Positions 1 through 6,963 of a DNA stretch of 33,535 nucleotides are shown piece after piece. This stretch comes from Phenylobacterium sp. (lineage in GTDB: Bacteria; Pseudomonadota; Alphaproteobacteria; Caulobacterales; Caulobacteraceae), in the NCBI RefSeq assembly GCF_016124325.1, contig NZ_WGNY01000054.1:1-33535 (forward strand), given 5' to 3'. Below the pieces are notes generated by a model. That model ran no database searches and was not told where the DNA came from. It saw nothing but the letters and a program-made list of their open reading frames with translations. The position numbers were made by a program, and so were the translations under genes. The number at the start of each line of letters is the position of its first letter. The first letter of the stretch is position 1.

Positions 1-48
1 CGAGCGCCGCACTTCAGCCGCCAATCGATCCGACACAACCGCGGCCTG

Positions 49-136
49 CCCCCTCCACCAGCCGCTCTTCAGCCGGCGGCGCCGGCTTCGGCGGCCGGTC
101 CCCCTCCCGCCGCCTTCGGCGGGGGAGGTAGAGGTG
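49..136. repeat. GC-rich palindromic intergenic repeat
   Basis: The stretch starts with CCCCCTCCACC and ends with GGGGGAGG followed by AGAGGTGG. It contains a strong hairpin at about 101-128, where CCTCCCGCCG faces CGGCGGGGGAGG across a short CCTT loop, and a second internal GCCGGC-rich palindrome at about 73-98. Such pyrimidine/purine arms around CTTCGG-type loops are typical of dispersed intergenic repeats in Caulobacterales. Bases 1-206 otherwise show no convincing gene. One forward frame is open from base 1 to about 240, but it has no supporting features. Only one copy of this exact type is in the window. Confidence 0.45.
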
Positions 137-206
137 GCCTTTGGCTCGAACCAGGACGTTGGCGCTCACGCCGAGAGGCGAAGTTCTCAGCCTATGAGCA
201 TTCGCC

Positions 207-434
207 CTATCCCTCGAACCGTTCGAAGCTCTTGTTGTAGCGGCGCAGGAAGGCGCGGCCGCGGGCGTGCGGGTCCTCGATCCAGGTCTCGCGGGTGACC
301 TCGCGCACCATGCCCTCGCCGCTGGGCTCGACGTGCAGTACGTCGCCGACGCCGAGGTTCAGGTGGGCCAGGGCTTCTTCGGTGAGGACGACCGCGATCC
401 GGTCGCCGATCTTCTCGACCTTCAAGGCAATCAT
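207..434 (-). CDS. AbrB/MazE-like (SpoVT-fold) DNA-binding protein
   Basis: This is a 75-residue protein. Residues 1-50 fit the swapped-hairpin AbrB/MazE fold: the MIALKVEKIGDRIAVVLTEE opening resembles the usual 'K-v-x-k-i-G-x-S-x-g-v-i-l-P' pattern, and LNLGVGDVLHVE matches the 'l-k-e-G-D-x-v-x-v' turn. Residues 50-75 form a charged tail rich in Arg, Phe and Glu. The ATG start is supported by an AGGAGGAG ribosome binding site about 5 bases upstream. It is transcribed divergently from thrB with an 81-base gap. Proteins of this type are antitoxins or transition-state regulators, but no toxin gene (MazF, PIN/VapC or Doc) is visible on either side; the downstream flank lies mostly outside the window. 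The fold is fairly sure and the antitoxin role is not. Confidence 0.75.
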   Translation of the reverse strand: MIALKVEKIGDRIAVVLTEEALAHLNLGVGDVLHVEPSGEGMVREVTRETWIEDPHARGRAFLRRYNKSFERFEG

Positions 435-515
435 GGATCTCCTCCTGCGAGGCGCCGGCAGCCTAGCACGAACTGCCCGCTTGACCGACTCCGCCGCGTC
501 CCCCATGCGGCAGGC

Positions 516-1478
516 ATGGCGGTCTACACCGACATCACCGACGAGGAGCTGGCGGGGCTGCTGGCCGACTTCGACCTGGGCGCCGCCACCGCGTTCAAGG
601 GCATCGCCGAGGGCGTCGAGAACTCGAACTTCCTGCTGGAGACCGAGCGCGGGCGCTTCATCCTGACGGTCTACGAGAAGCGGGTGAACGAGGCCGACCT
701 GCCGTTCTTCCTGGAGCTGATGCGCTGGCTGGCGAAGCACGGCTATCCGTCGGCCGAGCCCATGGCCGACCGCGAGGGACAGTTGATCAAGCGGATCCGC
801 GGCAAGCCGTGCGCGATCGTGGAGTTCCTCAACGGCCTGTCGGTTCGCCGCCCGACGGTGGCCCATTGCCGCGAGGCGGGCGCGGGCCTGGCCGGCCTGC
901 ACCTGGCCGGCGAGGGCTTCCCTCTGACGCGCGCGAACGACCTCGGACAGGCCGCCTGGGCCTCGATGTTCGCCGGCCTGACGGCCGACGCGGAGGCCCT
1001 GAAGCCCGGCCTGGCGGCGACCATCGACGCGGACCTCGAGATGCTGGCGGCCGCCTGGCCGAAGGGGCTTCCGACGGGCGTGGTCCACGCCGACTATTTC
1101 CCCGACAACGTCTTCTTCCGGGGCGCGGCCTTCGCCGGGACCATCGACTTCTACTTCGCCTGCATCGACGCCTTCGCCTACGACATCGCCGTGGCGCTGA
1201 ACGCCTGGTGCTTCGAGCCGGACGGCAGCTTCAACATCACGGCCGCGCGCGCGCTGCTGGCCGGCTATGAGAGCCGCCGGCCGCTGTCGGACGCCGAGCG
1301 CGCCGCCCTGCCGGTGCTGGCGCACGGGGCGGCGATGCGCTTCTTCCTCACCCGGCTGCACGACTGGGGCGCGACGCCGGCCGGCGCGCTGGTGAAGCCC
1401 AAGGACCCGCTGGAATACGAGCGCAAGCTGGCCGTCCATCGCGCCTCGCCCGACCTGCTGGTGTTCGGGGCGCCCTGA
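516..1478 (+). CDS. thrB: homoserine kinase (ThrB, APH-fold type)
   Basis: This 320-residue enzyme phosphorylates L-homoserine with ATP, the step before threonine synthase, in the cytoplasm. It belongs to the aminoglycoside-phosphotransferase-like homoserine kinases of alphaproteobacteria, not the GHMP type of E. coli, and has the usual length. The N-lobe holds GIAEGVENSNFLLE (29-42), the nucleotide loop region, and FILTVYEKR (48-56) with the likely ATP-binding lysine. The C-lobe holds the catalytic motif HADYFPDN (H191, D193, N198) and the metal-binding D211 in TIDFYFA. The ATG at 516 begins the family N-terminus MAVYTDI. An in-frame extension back to 267 is antisense to the MazE-like gene and was rejected. 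The gene lies upstream of rnhA, an arrangement common in alphaproteobacteria. Confidence 0.95.
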   Translation: MAVYTDITDEELAGLLADFDLGAATAFKGIAEGVENSNFLLETERGRFILTVYEKRVNEADLPFFLELMRWLAKHGYPSAEPMADREGQLIKRIRGKPCAIVEFLNGLSVRRPTVAHCREAGAGLAGLHLAGEGFPLTRANDLGQAAWASMFAGLTADAEALKPGLAATIDADLEMLAAAWPKGLPTGVVHADYFPDNVFFRGAAFAGTIDFYFACIDAFAYDIAVALNAWCFEPDGSFNITAARALLAGYESRRPLSDAERAALPVLAHGAAMRFFLTRLHDWGATPAGALVKPKDPLEYERKLAVHRASPDLLVFGAP

Positions 1479-1530
1479 TGGCTCGTTCGCACGCCTTCCC
1501 AGACACCTGTGGCGCACGAGCGCCGCATTC

Positions 1531-1635
1531 GACCACCAAGACCACCAAGACCACAAGGAGTCCGGGGCAGCGGCGACGCCCGGCTCAGCCGGATCATCTT
1601 GGTGGTCTTCGTGGTCTTCGTGGTCTTGGTGGTCC
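1531..1635. repeat. inverted arrays of a 9-bp ACCACCAAG-type repeat
   Basis: The left arm (about 1531-1557) is a run of ACCACCAAG units. The right arm (about 1599-1635) is a run of the complementary unit CTTGGTGGT or its variant CTTCGTGGT. The arms are inverted and separated by about 45 bases, so a transcript could form a hairpin of about 25 bp with one mismatch in the best register. The middle contains a small CCGGCTCAGCCGG palindrome (about 1580-1592). The element fills the gap between the thrB stop and the rnhA start. A 60-codon frame (1478-1660) reads through it, but its composition is simply the repeat and I do not call it a gene. Confidence 0.75.
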
Positions 1636-1656
1636 CATTCTCGCCTGCGGCGCCCG

Positions 1657-2109
1657 ATGAACCCCCACGTGATGATCTTCACCGACGGGGCGTGTTCCGG
1701 AAATCCTGGCCCTGGCGGATGGGGCGCGATCCTCATCCACGGCCAGACCGAGAAGGAGCTCACCGGCGGCGAACTCGCCACCACCAACAACCGCATGGAG
1801 CTGATGGCCGCGATCCAGGCGCTGGAGGCGCTGAAGAAGCCGTGCCGCGTCGAGCTGCACACCGACAGCCAGTACGTCCAGAAGGGCATCGGCGAGTGGA
1901 TCCACGGCTGGAAGCGCCGCGGCTGGCGGACCGCCGACGGCAAGCCCGTGAAGAACGATGATTTGTGGCGGCGCCTTGACGAAGCCCGGTCGCATCACGA
2001 CGTGCACTGGCGGTGGGTGAAGGGCCATGCGGGTCATGAGCTCAACGAGCGGGCCGACGAGCTCGCCCGTCGGGGCTTGAAGGAGACCCTCGAGGCGGCT
2101 TCGGGCTGA
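1657..2109 (+). CDS. rnhA: ribonuclease HI
   Basis: This 150-residue enzyme cleaves the RNA strand of RNA-DNA hybrids, removing primers and R-loops. The four catalytic acids sit at the same numbers as in the E. coli enzyme: D10 (FTDGACSGNPGPGGWG), E48 (TTNNRMEL), D70 (HTDSQYV) and D134 (NERADELARRG), with the helper H124 in VKGHAGHE. The basic handle GWKRRGWRTADGKPVKN (84-100) is present, so it is a standard type 1 bacterial enzyme. The ATG at 1657 was taken as start; a GTG at 1669 would remove the first four residues. It follows thrB after the ACCACCAAG repeat. A likely catalytically dead relative is encoded at 3623-4075. Confidence 0.97.
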   Translation: MNPHVMIFTDGACSGNPGPGGWGAILIHGQTEKELTGGELATTNNRMELMAAIQALEALKKPCRVELHTDSQYVQKGIGEWIHGWKRRGWRTADGKPVKNDDLWRRLDEARSHHDVHWRWVKGHAGHELNERADELARRGLKETLEAASG

Positions 2110-2112
2110 CGC

Positions 2113-2138
2113 TTCAATCTTGAAGTTTCAACCTTGAA
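2113..2138. promoter_or_regulatory. array of four alternating TTCAA/TTGAA half-sites (putative operator)
   Basis: Four pentamers, TTCAA (2113-2117), TTGAA (2120-2124), TTCAA (2127-2131) and TTGAA (2134-2138), are each separated by exactly 2 bases. They form two perfect TTCAAnnTTGAA palindromes plus a third, overlapping TTGAAnnTTCAA palindrome in the middle. The array lies between the rnhA stop and the marR start, 41 bases before the marR ATG, and is an AT-rich island in GC-rich DNA. MarR proteins commonly bind such palindromes at their own promoters, so autoregulation is the simplest inference. Confidence 0.6.
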
Positions 2139-2147
2139 CGATATCCT
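2120..2147 (+). promoter_or_regulatory. candidate sigma-70 promoter of marR
   Basis: TTGAAG (2120-2125) could serve as a -35 box, and TATCCT (2142-2147) as a -10 box, with a 16-base spacer. The -35 box and spacer lie inside the TTCAA/TTGAA array, so a protein bound there would block RNA polymerase. The match to consensus is only moderate. Confidence 0.4.
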
Positions 2148-2179
2148 TGGCTCGCCGGTGATTCGGCTGGAGCGAAGAC

Positions 2180-2626
2180 ATGGGCGCCATCATCGAGGAA
2201 CACCCCGAAGTCCAGGTGTTCGACGAGATCAGCCAGATCGAGCACGGCGTTCGGATGGCGATCAGCCGGGCCCTGCCGGTTGGCCTGACTTATCCGCAGT
2301 ACGAGGTGCTGAACCTGATCGCGCGGCGCGGCGAGGACCTGACGCCGAACGCCATCGCCACGGCCCTGCGGATGACCCCCGGCGCGATCACCAACACCCT
2401 GCAGCGGCTGGAGGCGACCAGTCTCGTGACGGTCGGGACCTGCGAGGCCGACCGGCGGCGCAAGCGGGTCCGCATGACTCTGGCCGGGCGTGAAGCCTAC
2501 AACCGCTCCATGGCGGCGATCCGGCCCAAGGTCGAGAAGCTGCGCGACGGCTTCACCGAGAAGGAATTCCGCGAGGCGCTGCCGTTCCTGCGCGCGCTGC
2601 GCGTCTGGATGAGCGAGCTGCCGTAG
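2180..2626 (+). CDS. MarR family transcriptional regulator
   Basis: This is a 148-residue winged-helix protein of usual MarR length. Residues 12-40 form the N-terminal dimer helix, and LTYPQYEVLNLIARRG (37-51) starts the DNA-binding domain. NAIATALRMTPGAITNTLQRLE (57-78) is the helix-turn-helix with the recognition helix. The wing is DRRRKRVRMTLAG (91-103), which carries the family's D-x-R-x-x-x-v-x-L-T-x-x-G pattern. Residues 104-148 complete the dimer interface. The ATG start follows a GGAGCGA stretch. The gene stands alone, with a conspicuous operator-like array upstream. The ligand and targets are unknown; no obvious efflux or catabolic gene is directly linked, and the next gene is a PEP-CTERM protein 200 bases away. 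Confidence 0.9.
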   Translation: MGAIIEEHPEVQVFDEISQIEHGVRMAISRALPVGLTYPQYEVLNLIARRGEDLTPNAIATALRMTPGAITNTLQRLEATSLVTVGTCEADRRRKRVRMTLAGREAYNRSMAAIRPKVEKLRDGFTEKEFREALPFLRALRVWMSELP

Positions 2627-2632
2627 AGCCTT

Positions 2633-2662
2633 TCCCGTTCAAAACGGACCATCTGAACGGGA
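2633..2662. repeat. 9-bp inverted repeat downstream of marR
   Basis: TCCCGTTCA (2633-2641) is repeated in inverted form as TGAACGGGA (2654-2662) with a 12-base spacer. It starts 6 bases after the marR stop. It could act as a terminator for marR, although no T-run follows, only CAAAAAGG. It could also be an operator for the PEP-CTERM gene. The rest of 2663-2826 is comparatively AT-rich at first, but I could not define a promoter in it. Confidence 0.5.
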
Positions 2663-2826
2663 CAAAAAGGCGTTAAATCAAGAGTTTGTGCGCGATCTGG
2701 TCGCATGGTCGGGTCTCACTCCCGCGGATCGCGATCCAGGCGTCGCCGTCGTCTGGCGCCCCCGATCGGGGGATGTCCGCAGACGGGCCGTAGGGTGTGC
2801 TGGGTCCATCCAGACAGGGGGATCCA

Positions 2827-3612
2827 GTGTTGTTCCAAAAGCTTTCGTTCTGCGCCGCCGCGGCGGCGCTTGCGCTCGTCGCCTCGCCGGCCGGCGCCAC
2901 CATCTTCTACGCCAACTACGATCCGTCGGACACGACGGCGACCAACGTGGGCGTCGGCCTGCCGCTGACCCGCCGCACGCCCGACGCCTCGCAGACCTTC
3001 GACGTCGCCGCGTCCAGCAGCACCTACTGCGCGAACGTCTACTGCTCGTTCTTCTATGGCGACACGATCACCACCAGCTTCACCGTCGATACGAGCTTCG
3101 ACGCCAGCTACCTGATCGTCCCGGTGGCGGCGTCCTCGCCCTATGGCAACCGGCGCAGCGGCTTCAACATCGAGCGCCTCGACGGCGACACCTGGGTCGG
3201 GCTCGGCTTCATGCAGATCGAGAGCGGCCTTGTTCCCGGCGGCCCGTTCGAGGTCCAGGTTCCGTTCGGCAATTCGAGCGGCTCGGCGTTCAGTCCGGCA
3301 CCGATCCACTTCGACGCCGGCTCGACCTACCGGATCCGCACCAACCATGCGGCCGGCGCGGCCGGCTATCTCAGCTGGTACCTCAGCGACACCGTGGCGG
3401 GGCCGGGCCAGTCGTATCAGTACAGCTCCGCGCCGGGCGTGGCCGGACCGCTGGCCTATCAGCCGGCCTTCGCCCTGACGGACGGCGGCGACCTGACGTT
3501 CCTCACCCGGGGCGGCGTGCCCGAGCCGGCCGGCTGGGCGCTGATGATCGCGGGTTTCCTGGGGACCGGCGCGATGATGCGGGCGCATCGGCGGGCGACC
3601 GCGCCGGCCTGA
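2827..3612 (+). CDS. PEPxxWA-CTERM sorting domain-containing protein
   Basis: This 261-residue exported protein has a signal peptide (about 1-24, ending SPAGA) and a C-terminal sorting signal. The signal runs VPEPAGWA (about 231-238), a hydrophobic stretch LMIAGFLGTGAMM, and a basic tail RAHRR. The family rule is that exosortase recognises PEP, and the PEPxxWA form is typical of Caulobacterales and sphingomonads. The middle is Ser/Thr/Tyr/Gly-rich and looks like a beta-sandwich; I do not recognise it. Two Cys in TYCANVYC may form a disulphide. The start is taken as GTG because GGGGGAT lies 4-10 bases upstream; a further ATG at 2797 would spoil the signal peptide. No exosortase gene is in the window. 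Confidence 0.85.
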   Translation: MLFQKLSFCAAAAALALVASPAGATIFYANYDPSDTTATNVGVGLPLTRRTPDASQTFDVAASSSTYCANVYCSFFYGDTITTSFTVDTSFDASYLIVPVAASSPYGNRRSGFNIERLDGDTWVGLGFMQIESGLVPGGPFEVQVPFGNSSGSAFSPAPIHFDAGSTYRIRTNHAAGAAGYLSWYLSDTVAGPGQSYQYSSAPGVAGPLAYQPAFALTDGGDLTFLTRGGVPEPAGWALMIAGFLGTGAMMRAHRRATAPA

Positions 3613-3622
3613 CGGGCGGGGC

Positions 3623-4075
3623 CTACAGCCCCTTGGCCTTGGCGAGGTTGGTCTTCGGGATCGCGGCGCTGAAGGCCCCGCCCGTCCTGGCCTTCTCCGC
3701 GGCCTGGCCGGCCCAGGCGGCGGCGAAGGCGGCCGGCGTCGCGCCGTCGGGGTCGCCCACGGCCAGGGTCCAGGCGCGGCCGGCCAACGCCTTGGCCAGG
3801 ACGCCGCGCAGGTCGAGGTCATCCGCGGGCGGATCGATGGGCGGTTTCAGCAGGGCGTGCAGGACGATGGCGTCGGCGCGGGGCGCGACCACCGCCAGGG
3901 CCTCGCCGGCCGGAACGCCGTCCAGCGCCGCGGCGAGGCCGGCCAGCGCCATCCGGGCGCGGGTGGTCCGCCGGTCGCCGCCGGCGCGGCCCGAGACCTC
4001 GCCGTTCGCCCGGACGAACGCCCAGCCGCCGTTCCTGTGCGCCGCGTCGTGCGCGGCGGCGACCCAGATCCGCAA
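3623..4075 (-). CDS. RNase H-fold pseudoenzyme (all catalytic acids replaced)
   Basis: This 150-residue protein aligns by eye with RNase HI from end to end. NGGWAFV (15-21) matches the GGWG strand, RTTRARMAL (36-44) matches TTNNRMEL, DDL (85-87) leads into a helix and a W..V.G stretch as in rnhA, and QAAEKAR (124-130) matches RADELAR. All four catalytic acids D10, E48, D70 and D134 of RnhA align with Ala (A6, A43, A67, A126), so nuclease activity is unlikely. The start is TTG, supported by AAGGA 8 bases upstream, and lies 2 bases after the stop of the second M20 peptidase, so translation is probably coupled. It converges on the PEP-CTERM gene with a 10-base gap. The function is unknown; nucleic-acid or protein binding is a guess. 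Confidence 0.7.
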   Translation of the reverse strand: MRIWVAAAHDAAHRNGGWAFVRANGEVSGRAGGDRRTTRARMALAGLAAALDGVPAGEALAVVAPRADAIVLHALLKPPIDPPADDLDLRGVLAKALAGRAWTLAVGDPDGATPAAFAAAWAGQAAEKARTGGAFSAAIPKTNLAKAKGL

Positions 4076-4077
4076 GT

Positions 4078-5478
4078 TCAGTCCTTCTGGTCGGCGTAGA
4101 TCTTCACGAGCCGGTAGGTGAATTCGCGCGCGTCCAGCACGGACTTCACGCCGATCCGCTCGTTGAGGCCGTGCATGTGGCCGAGGTCGGGCTCCAGCGC
4201 CAGTCCCATCACGCCATAGGTGGGGATGCCCGCCGCGATCAGCGCTTTCCCGTCGGTGGCCGCCGCCTCCATCGTGGGCACGACCGGCACGCCGGGCCAG
4301 AGCTCACCGCTGACCTTGCGGATCGGGTCCATGATCTGCGGCGTCAACGGGGGGCCGGCCACGCCCTCGCGGCCGCGCGCCTCGGAGACGCTCACCTGCG
4401 GGTCGTCGATCAGGCCCACGAGCGTGTCGCGCACCTCGGCGCGGGTGACGCCCGGCACGATCCGGCAGTTGATCGTGGCGGTGGCGCGCTGGGGCAGGGC
4501 GTTGGCCGCGTGTCCGGCCTCGAACATCGTGGCGACGCAGGTGGTGCCCATCATGGCGTGGTCGTTGGGATCGCGGGCCAGCACCGCCTTGGCCGCCGCG
4601 TCGTTCGGGTCGGCCACGATGGCCGCCATGGCCGCCCCGCGCTCGCCGCCCAGGATCTTCGACATGGCGCTGAAGTAGGCGCGGGTGACGTCGTTGAGCT
4701 GGACCGGGAACTCGTAGGCCGCGATCCGGTCGACCGCGTGGGTCACGTGGTAGATCGCGTTGTCGGGCAGGGGGCGCGAGGAGTGGCCGCCGGGATTGGT
4801 GGCCTCCAGGCGATAGGTGCCGACGGTCTTCTGGTCGGCCATGATCGCGTGGAACACCGGCTTGCCGGAGGCGTCGAGGTTCACGCCGGCCCATTCGTTG
4901 AGCGCGAACTTCGCGTCGATCAGGTCGCGGCGGTTCTGGGCCAGCCAGCTCGCGCCGTTGAAGCGGCCGCCTTCCTCGCCGCAGGTCAGGGCCAGCTTCA
5001 GCGTGTGGCGCGGCCGATAGCCTTCCTGGCGCAGGCGGATGAACAGGTCGGTGAAGATGGCCGCCTGGGCTTTGTCGTCGGCCGCGCCGCGGGCGTAGAA
5101 GTAGCCGCCCTCCTCGAAGAGCGTGAACGGATCGCGCGTCCAGTCCTCGCGCCTGGCCTCGACCACGTCGAGGTGGGCCAGCAGCAGGATGGCGCCGGCC
5201 TTGGGGTCGCGGCCCGGATAGACGGCCACCAGCCCGCCGTCCTTGGGGAACTCCGGCAGGCTGAAGAGGGTGAGGTCGGCGTCGGGGAAGCCCGCCGCCT
5301 TGAGCCGCGCGGCCATGCGTTCGGCGGCCAGGGTGCAGCTTCCCGCCGACTGGGTGGTGTTGGTCTCGACCAGCGCCTTGTAGAGATCGCGGAACGCCGC
5401 CTCGCCGGGCTGCGCGGCCACGGCGGCGAGCGGAGCGGCCAGCGCCGCGACGGCCGCCAGGATCGCCAGCCCCCGCAC
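4078..5478 (-). CDS. secreted M20 family metallopeptidase (second of tandem pair)
   Basis: This 466-residue zinc peptidase begins with a signal peptide (about 1-22, AAVAAQPG), so it acts in the periplasm or outside. M20 metal and catalytic residues are visible: H102 and D104 in LAHLDVVEA, D134/D135 in GAADDK, the catalytic pair E168-E169 in TCGEEGG, E195 in LNEWAG and the last His in HMHGLNE near residue 433. A dimerisation (lid) domain is inserted, with NPGGHSSRPLPDNAIYH at its heart. Such enzymes usually remove residues from peptides or acylated amino acids; the substrate here is unknown. The start is GTG with AAGGA upstream, 4 bases after the stop of the first paralogue. About two thirds of residues match that paralogue by eye in the first 180 positions. 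Confidence 0.92.
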   Translation of the reverse strand: MRGLAILAAVAALAAPLAAVAAQPGEAAFRDLYKALVETNTTQSAGSCTLAAERMAARLKAAGFPDADLTLFSLPEFPKDGGLVAVYPGRDPKAGAILLLAHLDVVEARREDWTRDPFTLFEEGGYFYARGAADDKAQAAIFTDLFIRLRQEGYRPRHTLKLALTCGEEGGRFNGASWLAQNRRDLIDAKFALNEWAGVNLDASGKPVFHAIMADQKTVGTYRLEATNPGGHSSRPLPDNAIYHVTHAVDRIAAYEFPVQLNDVTRAYFSAMSKILGGERGAAMAAIVADPNDAAAKAVLARDPNDHAMMGTTCVATMFEAGHAANALPQRATATINCRIVPGVTRAEVRDTLVGLIDDPQVSVSEARGREGVAGPPLTPQIMDPIRKVSGELWPGVPVVPTMEAAATDGKALIAAGIPTYGVMGLALEPDLGHMHGLNERIGVKSVLDAREFTYRLVKIYADQKD

Positions 5479-5482
5479 GGCT

Positions 5483-6895
5483 CTAGTCCTTCTGCTCGGC
5501 GTAGGCCTTGACCAGCCGGTAGAGGAAGACGCGGCCCTCCATCACCGACTTCACGCGGATGCGCTCGTTCAGGCCGTGGATGTGGCCGAGGTCGGGATCG
5601 TAGAAGACGCCCGAGACGCCGAAGGCGGGGATGCCCACCGCGTTCAGGAAGGTGGCGTCGGTGGCGCCCGGCTGCAGGATCGGCACCACCGGCACGCCCG
5701 GCCACATCTGCTCGGTGATCGTCTCGATGGGGCCCAGCACCTTGGCCGTCATCGGCGGCGCGGCGGCCTCGGGGAAGATGCGGCCCGGCGTGGTGATCGA
5801 GACCTTGGGATTGTCGACGGCCTTCACGAGGGCCTGACGCACCTCTTCGGCGGGGACGCCCGGGAAGACGCGGCAGTTGACCACGGCCCGGGCCCGCTGG
5901 GGCAGGGCGTTCTGCGCATGGCCGGCGTCCAGCATGGTCGCCACGCAGGTGGTGCGCAGCATGGCGTGGTAGTTGGCGTCGCGGCTGAGGATCGCGTCGG
6001 CCTTGGCGTCGGCGGGATCGGCGACGATGGCGGTCATGGCCGCGCCCGTCTCGCCGCCGACCACCTTGGCCATGCGGGTGAAATAGGCCCGGTTGGCGTC
6101 GTCGAACTGGACCGGGAACTCGTAGCGGCTGACCGCGTCGAGGGCGCGGGCGAGGTGGTAGATCGCGTTGTCGGGCACGGGGCGCGAGCTGTGGCCGCCG
6201 GGATTGGTGACCTCGAAGATGAAGGTCACCGGCGACTTCTCGGCCGCCAGGATGCTGTGGTCGACGCGGTTTCCGGCCGCGTCGAGCTCGCCGCCCGCGC
6301 CCTCGTTCAGCGCGATGCCGGCGTCGATCAGATCGCGCTGGGTCGTGGTCAGCCAGTGGGCGCCGTTGAACCAGCCGCCTTCCTCGCCGCAGGTCAGCAT
6401 CAGCTTGACGGTCCGGCGCGGCTTGTAGCCCTCCTGCCGGAAGCGGATCATCATGTCGGCGAAGATGGCCGCCTGGGCTTTGTCGTCCGAGACGCCGCGG
6501 CCGTAGAAGTAGCCGTCCTCCTCGATCATCCTGAACGGGTCGCGGGTCCAGTCCTCGCGCTTGGCCTCGACCACGTCGAGGTGCGCCAGCAGCAGGACGG
6601 CCTTGGCCTTGAGGTCCTTGCCGGGCAGGACCGCCACGATGTTGCCGGCGCGCGGGTGCTCGGGCGGGACCAGCAGGTGGATGTCGGCGTCGGGATAGCC
6701 CGCCGCCTTCAGCCGCGCCCCGATCTGCTCGGCCGCCCGGGTGCAGCTGCCGGCCGAGGCGGTGGTGTTGGTCTCGACGAGCTGCTTGTAGAGGTCGCGG
6801 AAGGCGGCTTCGCCGCCGTCGGCCTTCGGGGCGGCGGCCTGGGCCGCGCCCGCGGCCAGCATGGTCGCGGCCAGCGCCGCTGCGATCCTGATCAT
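5483..6895 (-). CDS. secreted M20 family metallopeptidase (first of tandem pair)
   Basis: This 470-residue zinc peptidase has an N-terminal signal peptide (about 1-21, ending AAQAAA). The M20 residues are H105/D107 (LAHLDVVEA), D137/D138 (GVSDDK), the general base E171 and E172 (TCGEEGG), E198 (LNEGAG) and a C-terminal HIHGLNE His. Its lid domain has NPGGHSSRPVPDNAIYH. The ATG at 6895 is chosen because GGGGAGGG sits 6 bases upstream and the signal peptide begins there; the much longer open frame reaching 8320 overlaps the serine hydrolase in another frame and is an artefact. It heads a minus-strand operon of two peptidases and the RNase H-like protein. The pair looks like a recent duplication with likely divergence in substrate. 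Confidence 0.92.
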   Translation of the reverse strand: MIRIAAALAATMLAAGAAQAAAPKADGGEAAFRDLYKQLVETNTTASAGSCTRAAEQIGARLKAAGYPDADIHLLVPPEHPRAGNIVAVLPGKDLKAKAVLLLAHLDVVEAKREDWTRDPFRMIEEDGYFYGRGVSDDKAQAAIFADMMIRFRQEGYKPRRTVKLMLTCGEEGGWFNGAHWLTTTQRDLIDAGIALNEGAGGELDAAGNRVDHSILAAEKSPVTFIFEVTNPGGHSSRPVPDNAIYHLARALDAVSRYEFPVQFDDANRAYFTRMAKVVGGETGAAMTAIVADPADAKADAILSRDANYHAMLRTTCVATMLDAGHAQNALPQRARAVVNCRVFPGVPAEEVRQALVKAVDNPKVSITTPGRIFPEAAAPPMTAKVLGPIETITEQMWPGVPVVPILQPGATDATFLNAVGIPAFGVSGVFYDPDLGHIHGLNERIRVKSVMEGRVFLYRLVKAYAEQKD

Positions 6896-6963
6896 CGATA
6901 ACCCTCCCCGAAACCGGCGCGACTGTTCCATCCGGCACGGGCGGCGGCAAGGGGCGGGGACGC

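Noticed and set aside
1..206. A possible gene tail at the left edge
   Set aside because: One forward frame stays open, but it crosses a palindromic repeat and runs antisense into the MazE-like gene, with no recognisable protein.
1478..1660. A 60-codon frame overlapping the thrB stop in TGATG
   Set aside because: It reads straight through the ACCACCAAG repeats. Its composition is the repeat and it has no ribosome binding site of its own.
2688..4121. A 477-codon plus-strand frame over the PEP-CTERM gene and beyond
   Set aside because: It is in another frame from the PEP-CTERM gene and antisense to the RNase H-like gene, with no signal peptide or motifs.
4998..6950. A 650-codon minus-strand frame overlapping both M20 genes
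   Set aside because: It is a shifted frame of the two peptidases, with Arg/Pro-rich composition and no motifs, so it is not a separate gene or a real frameshift.
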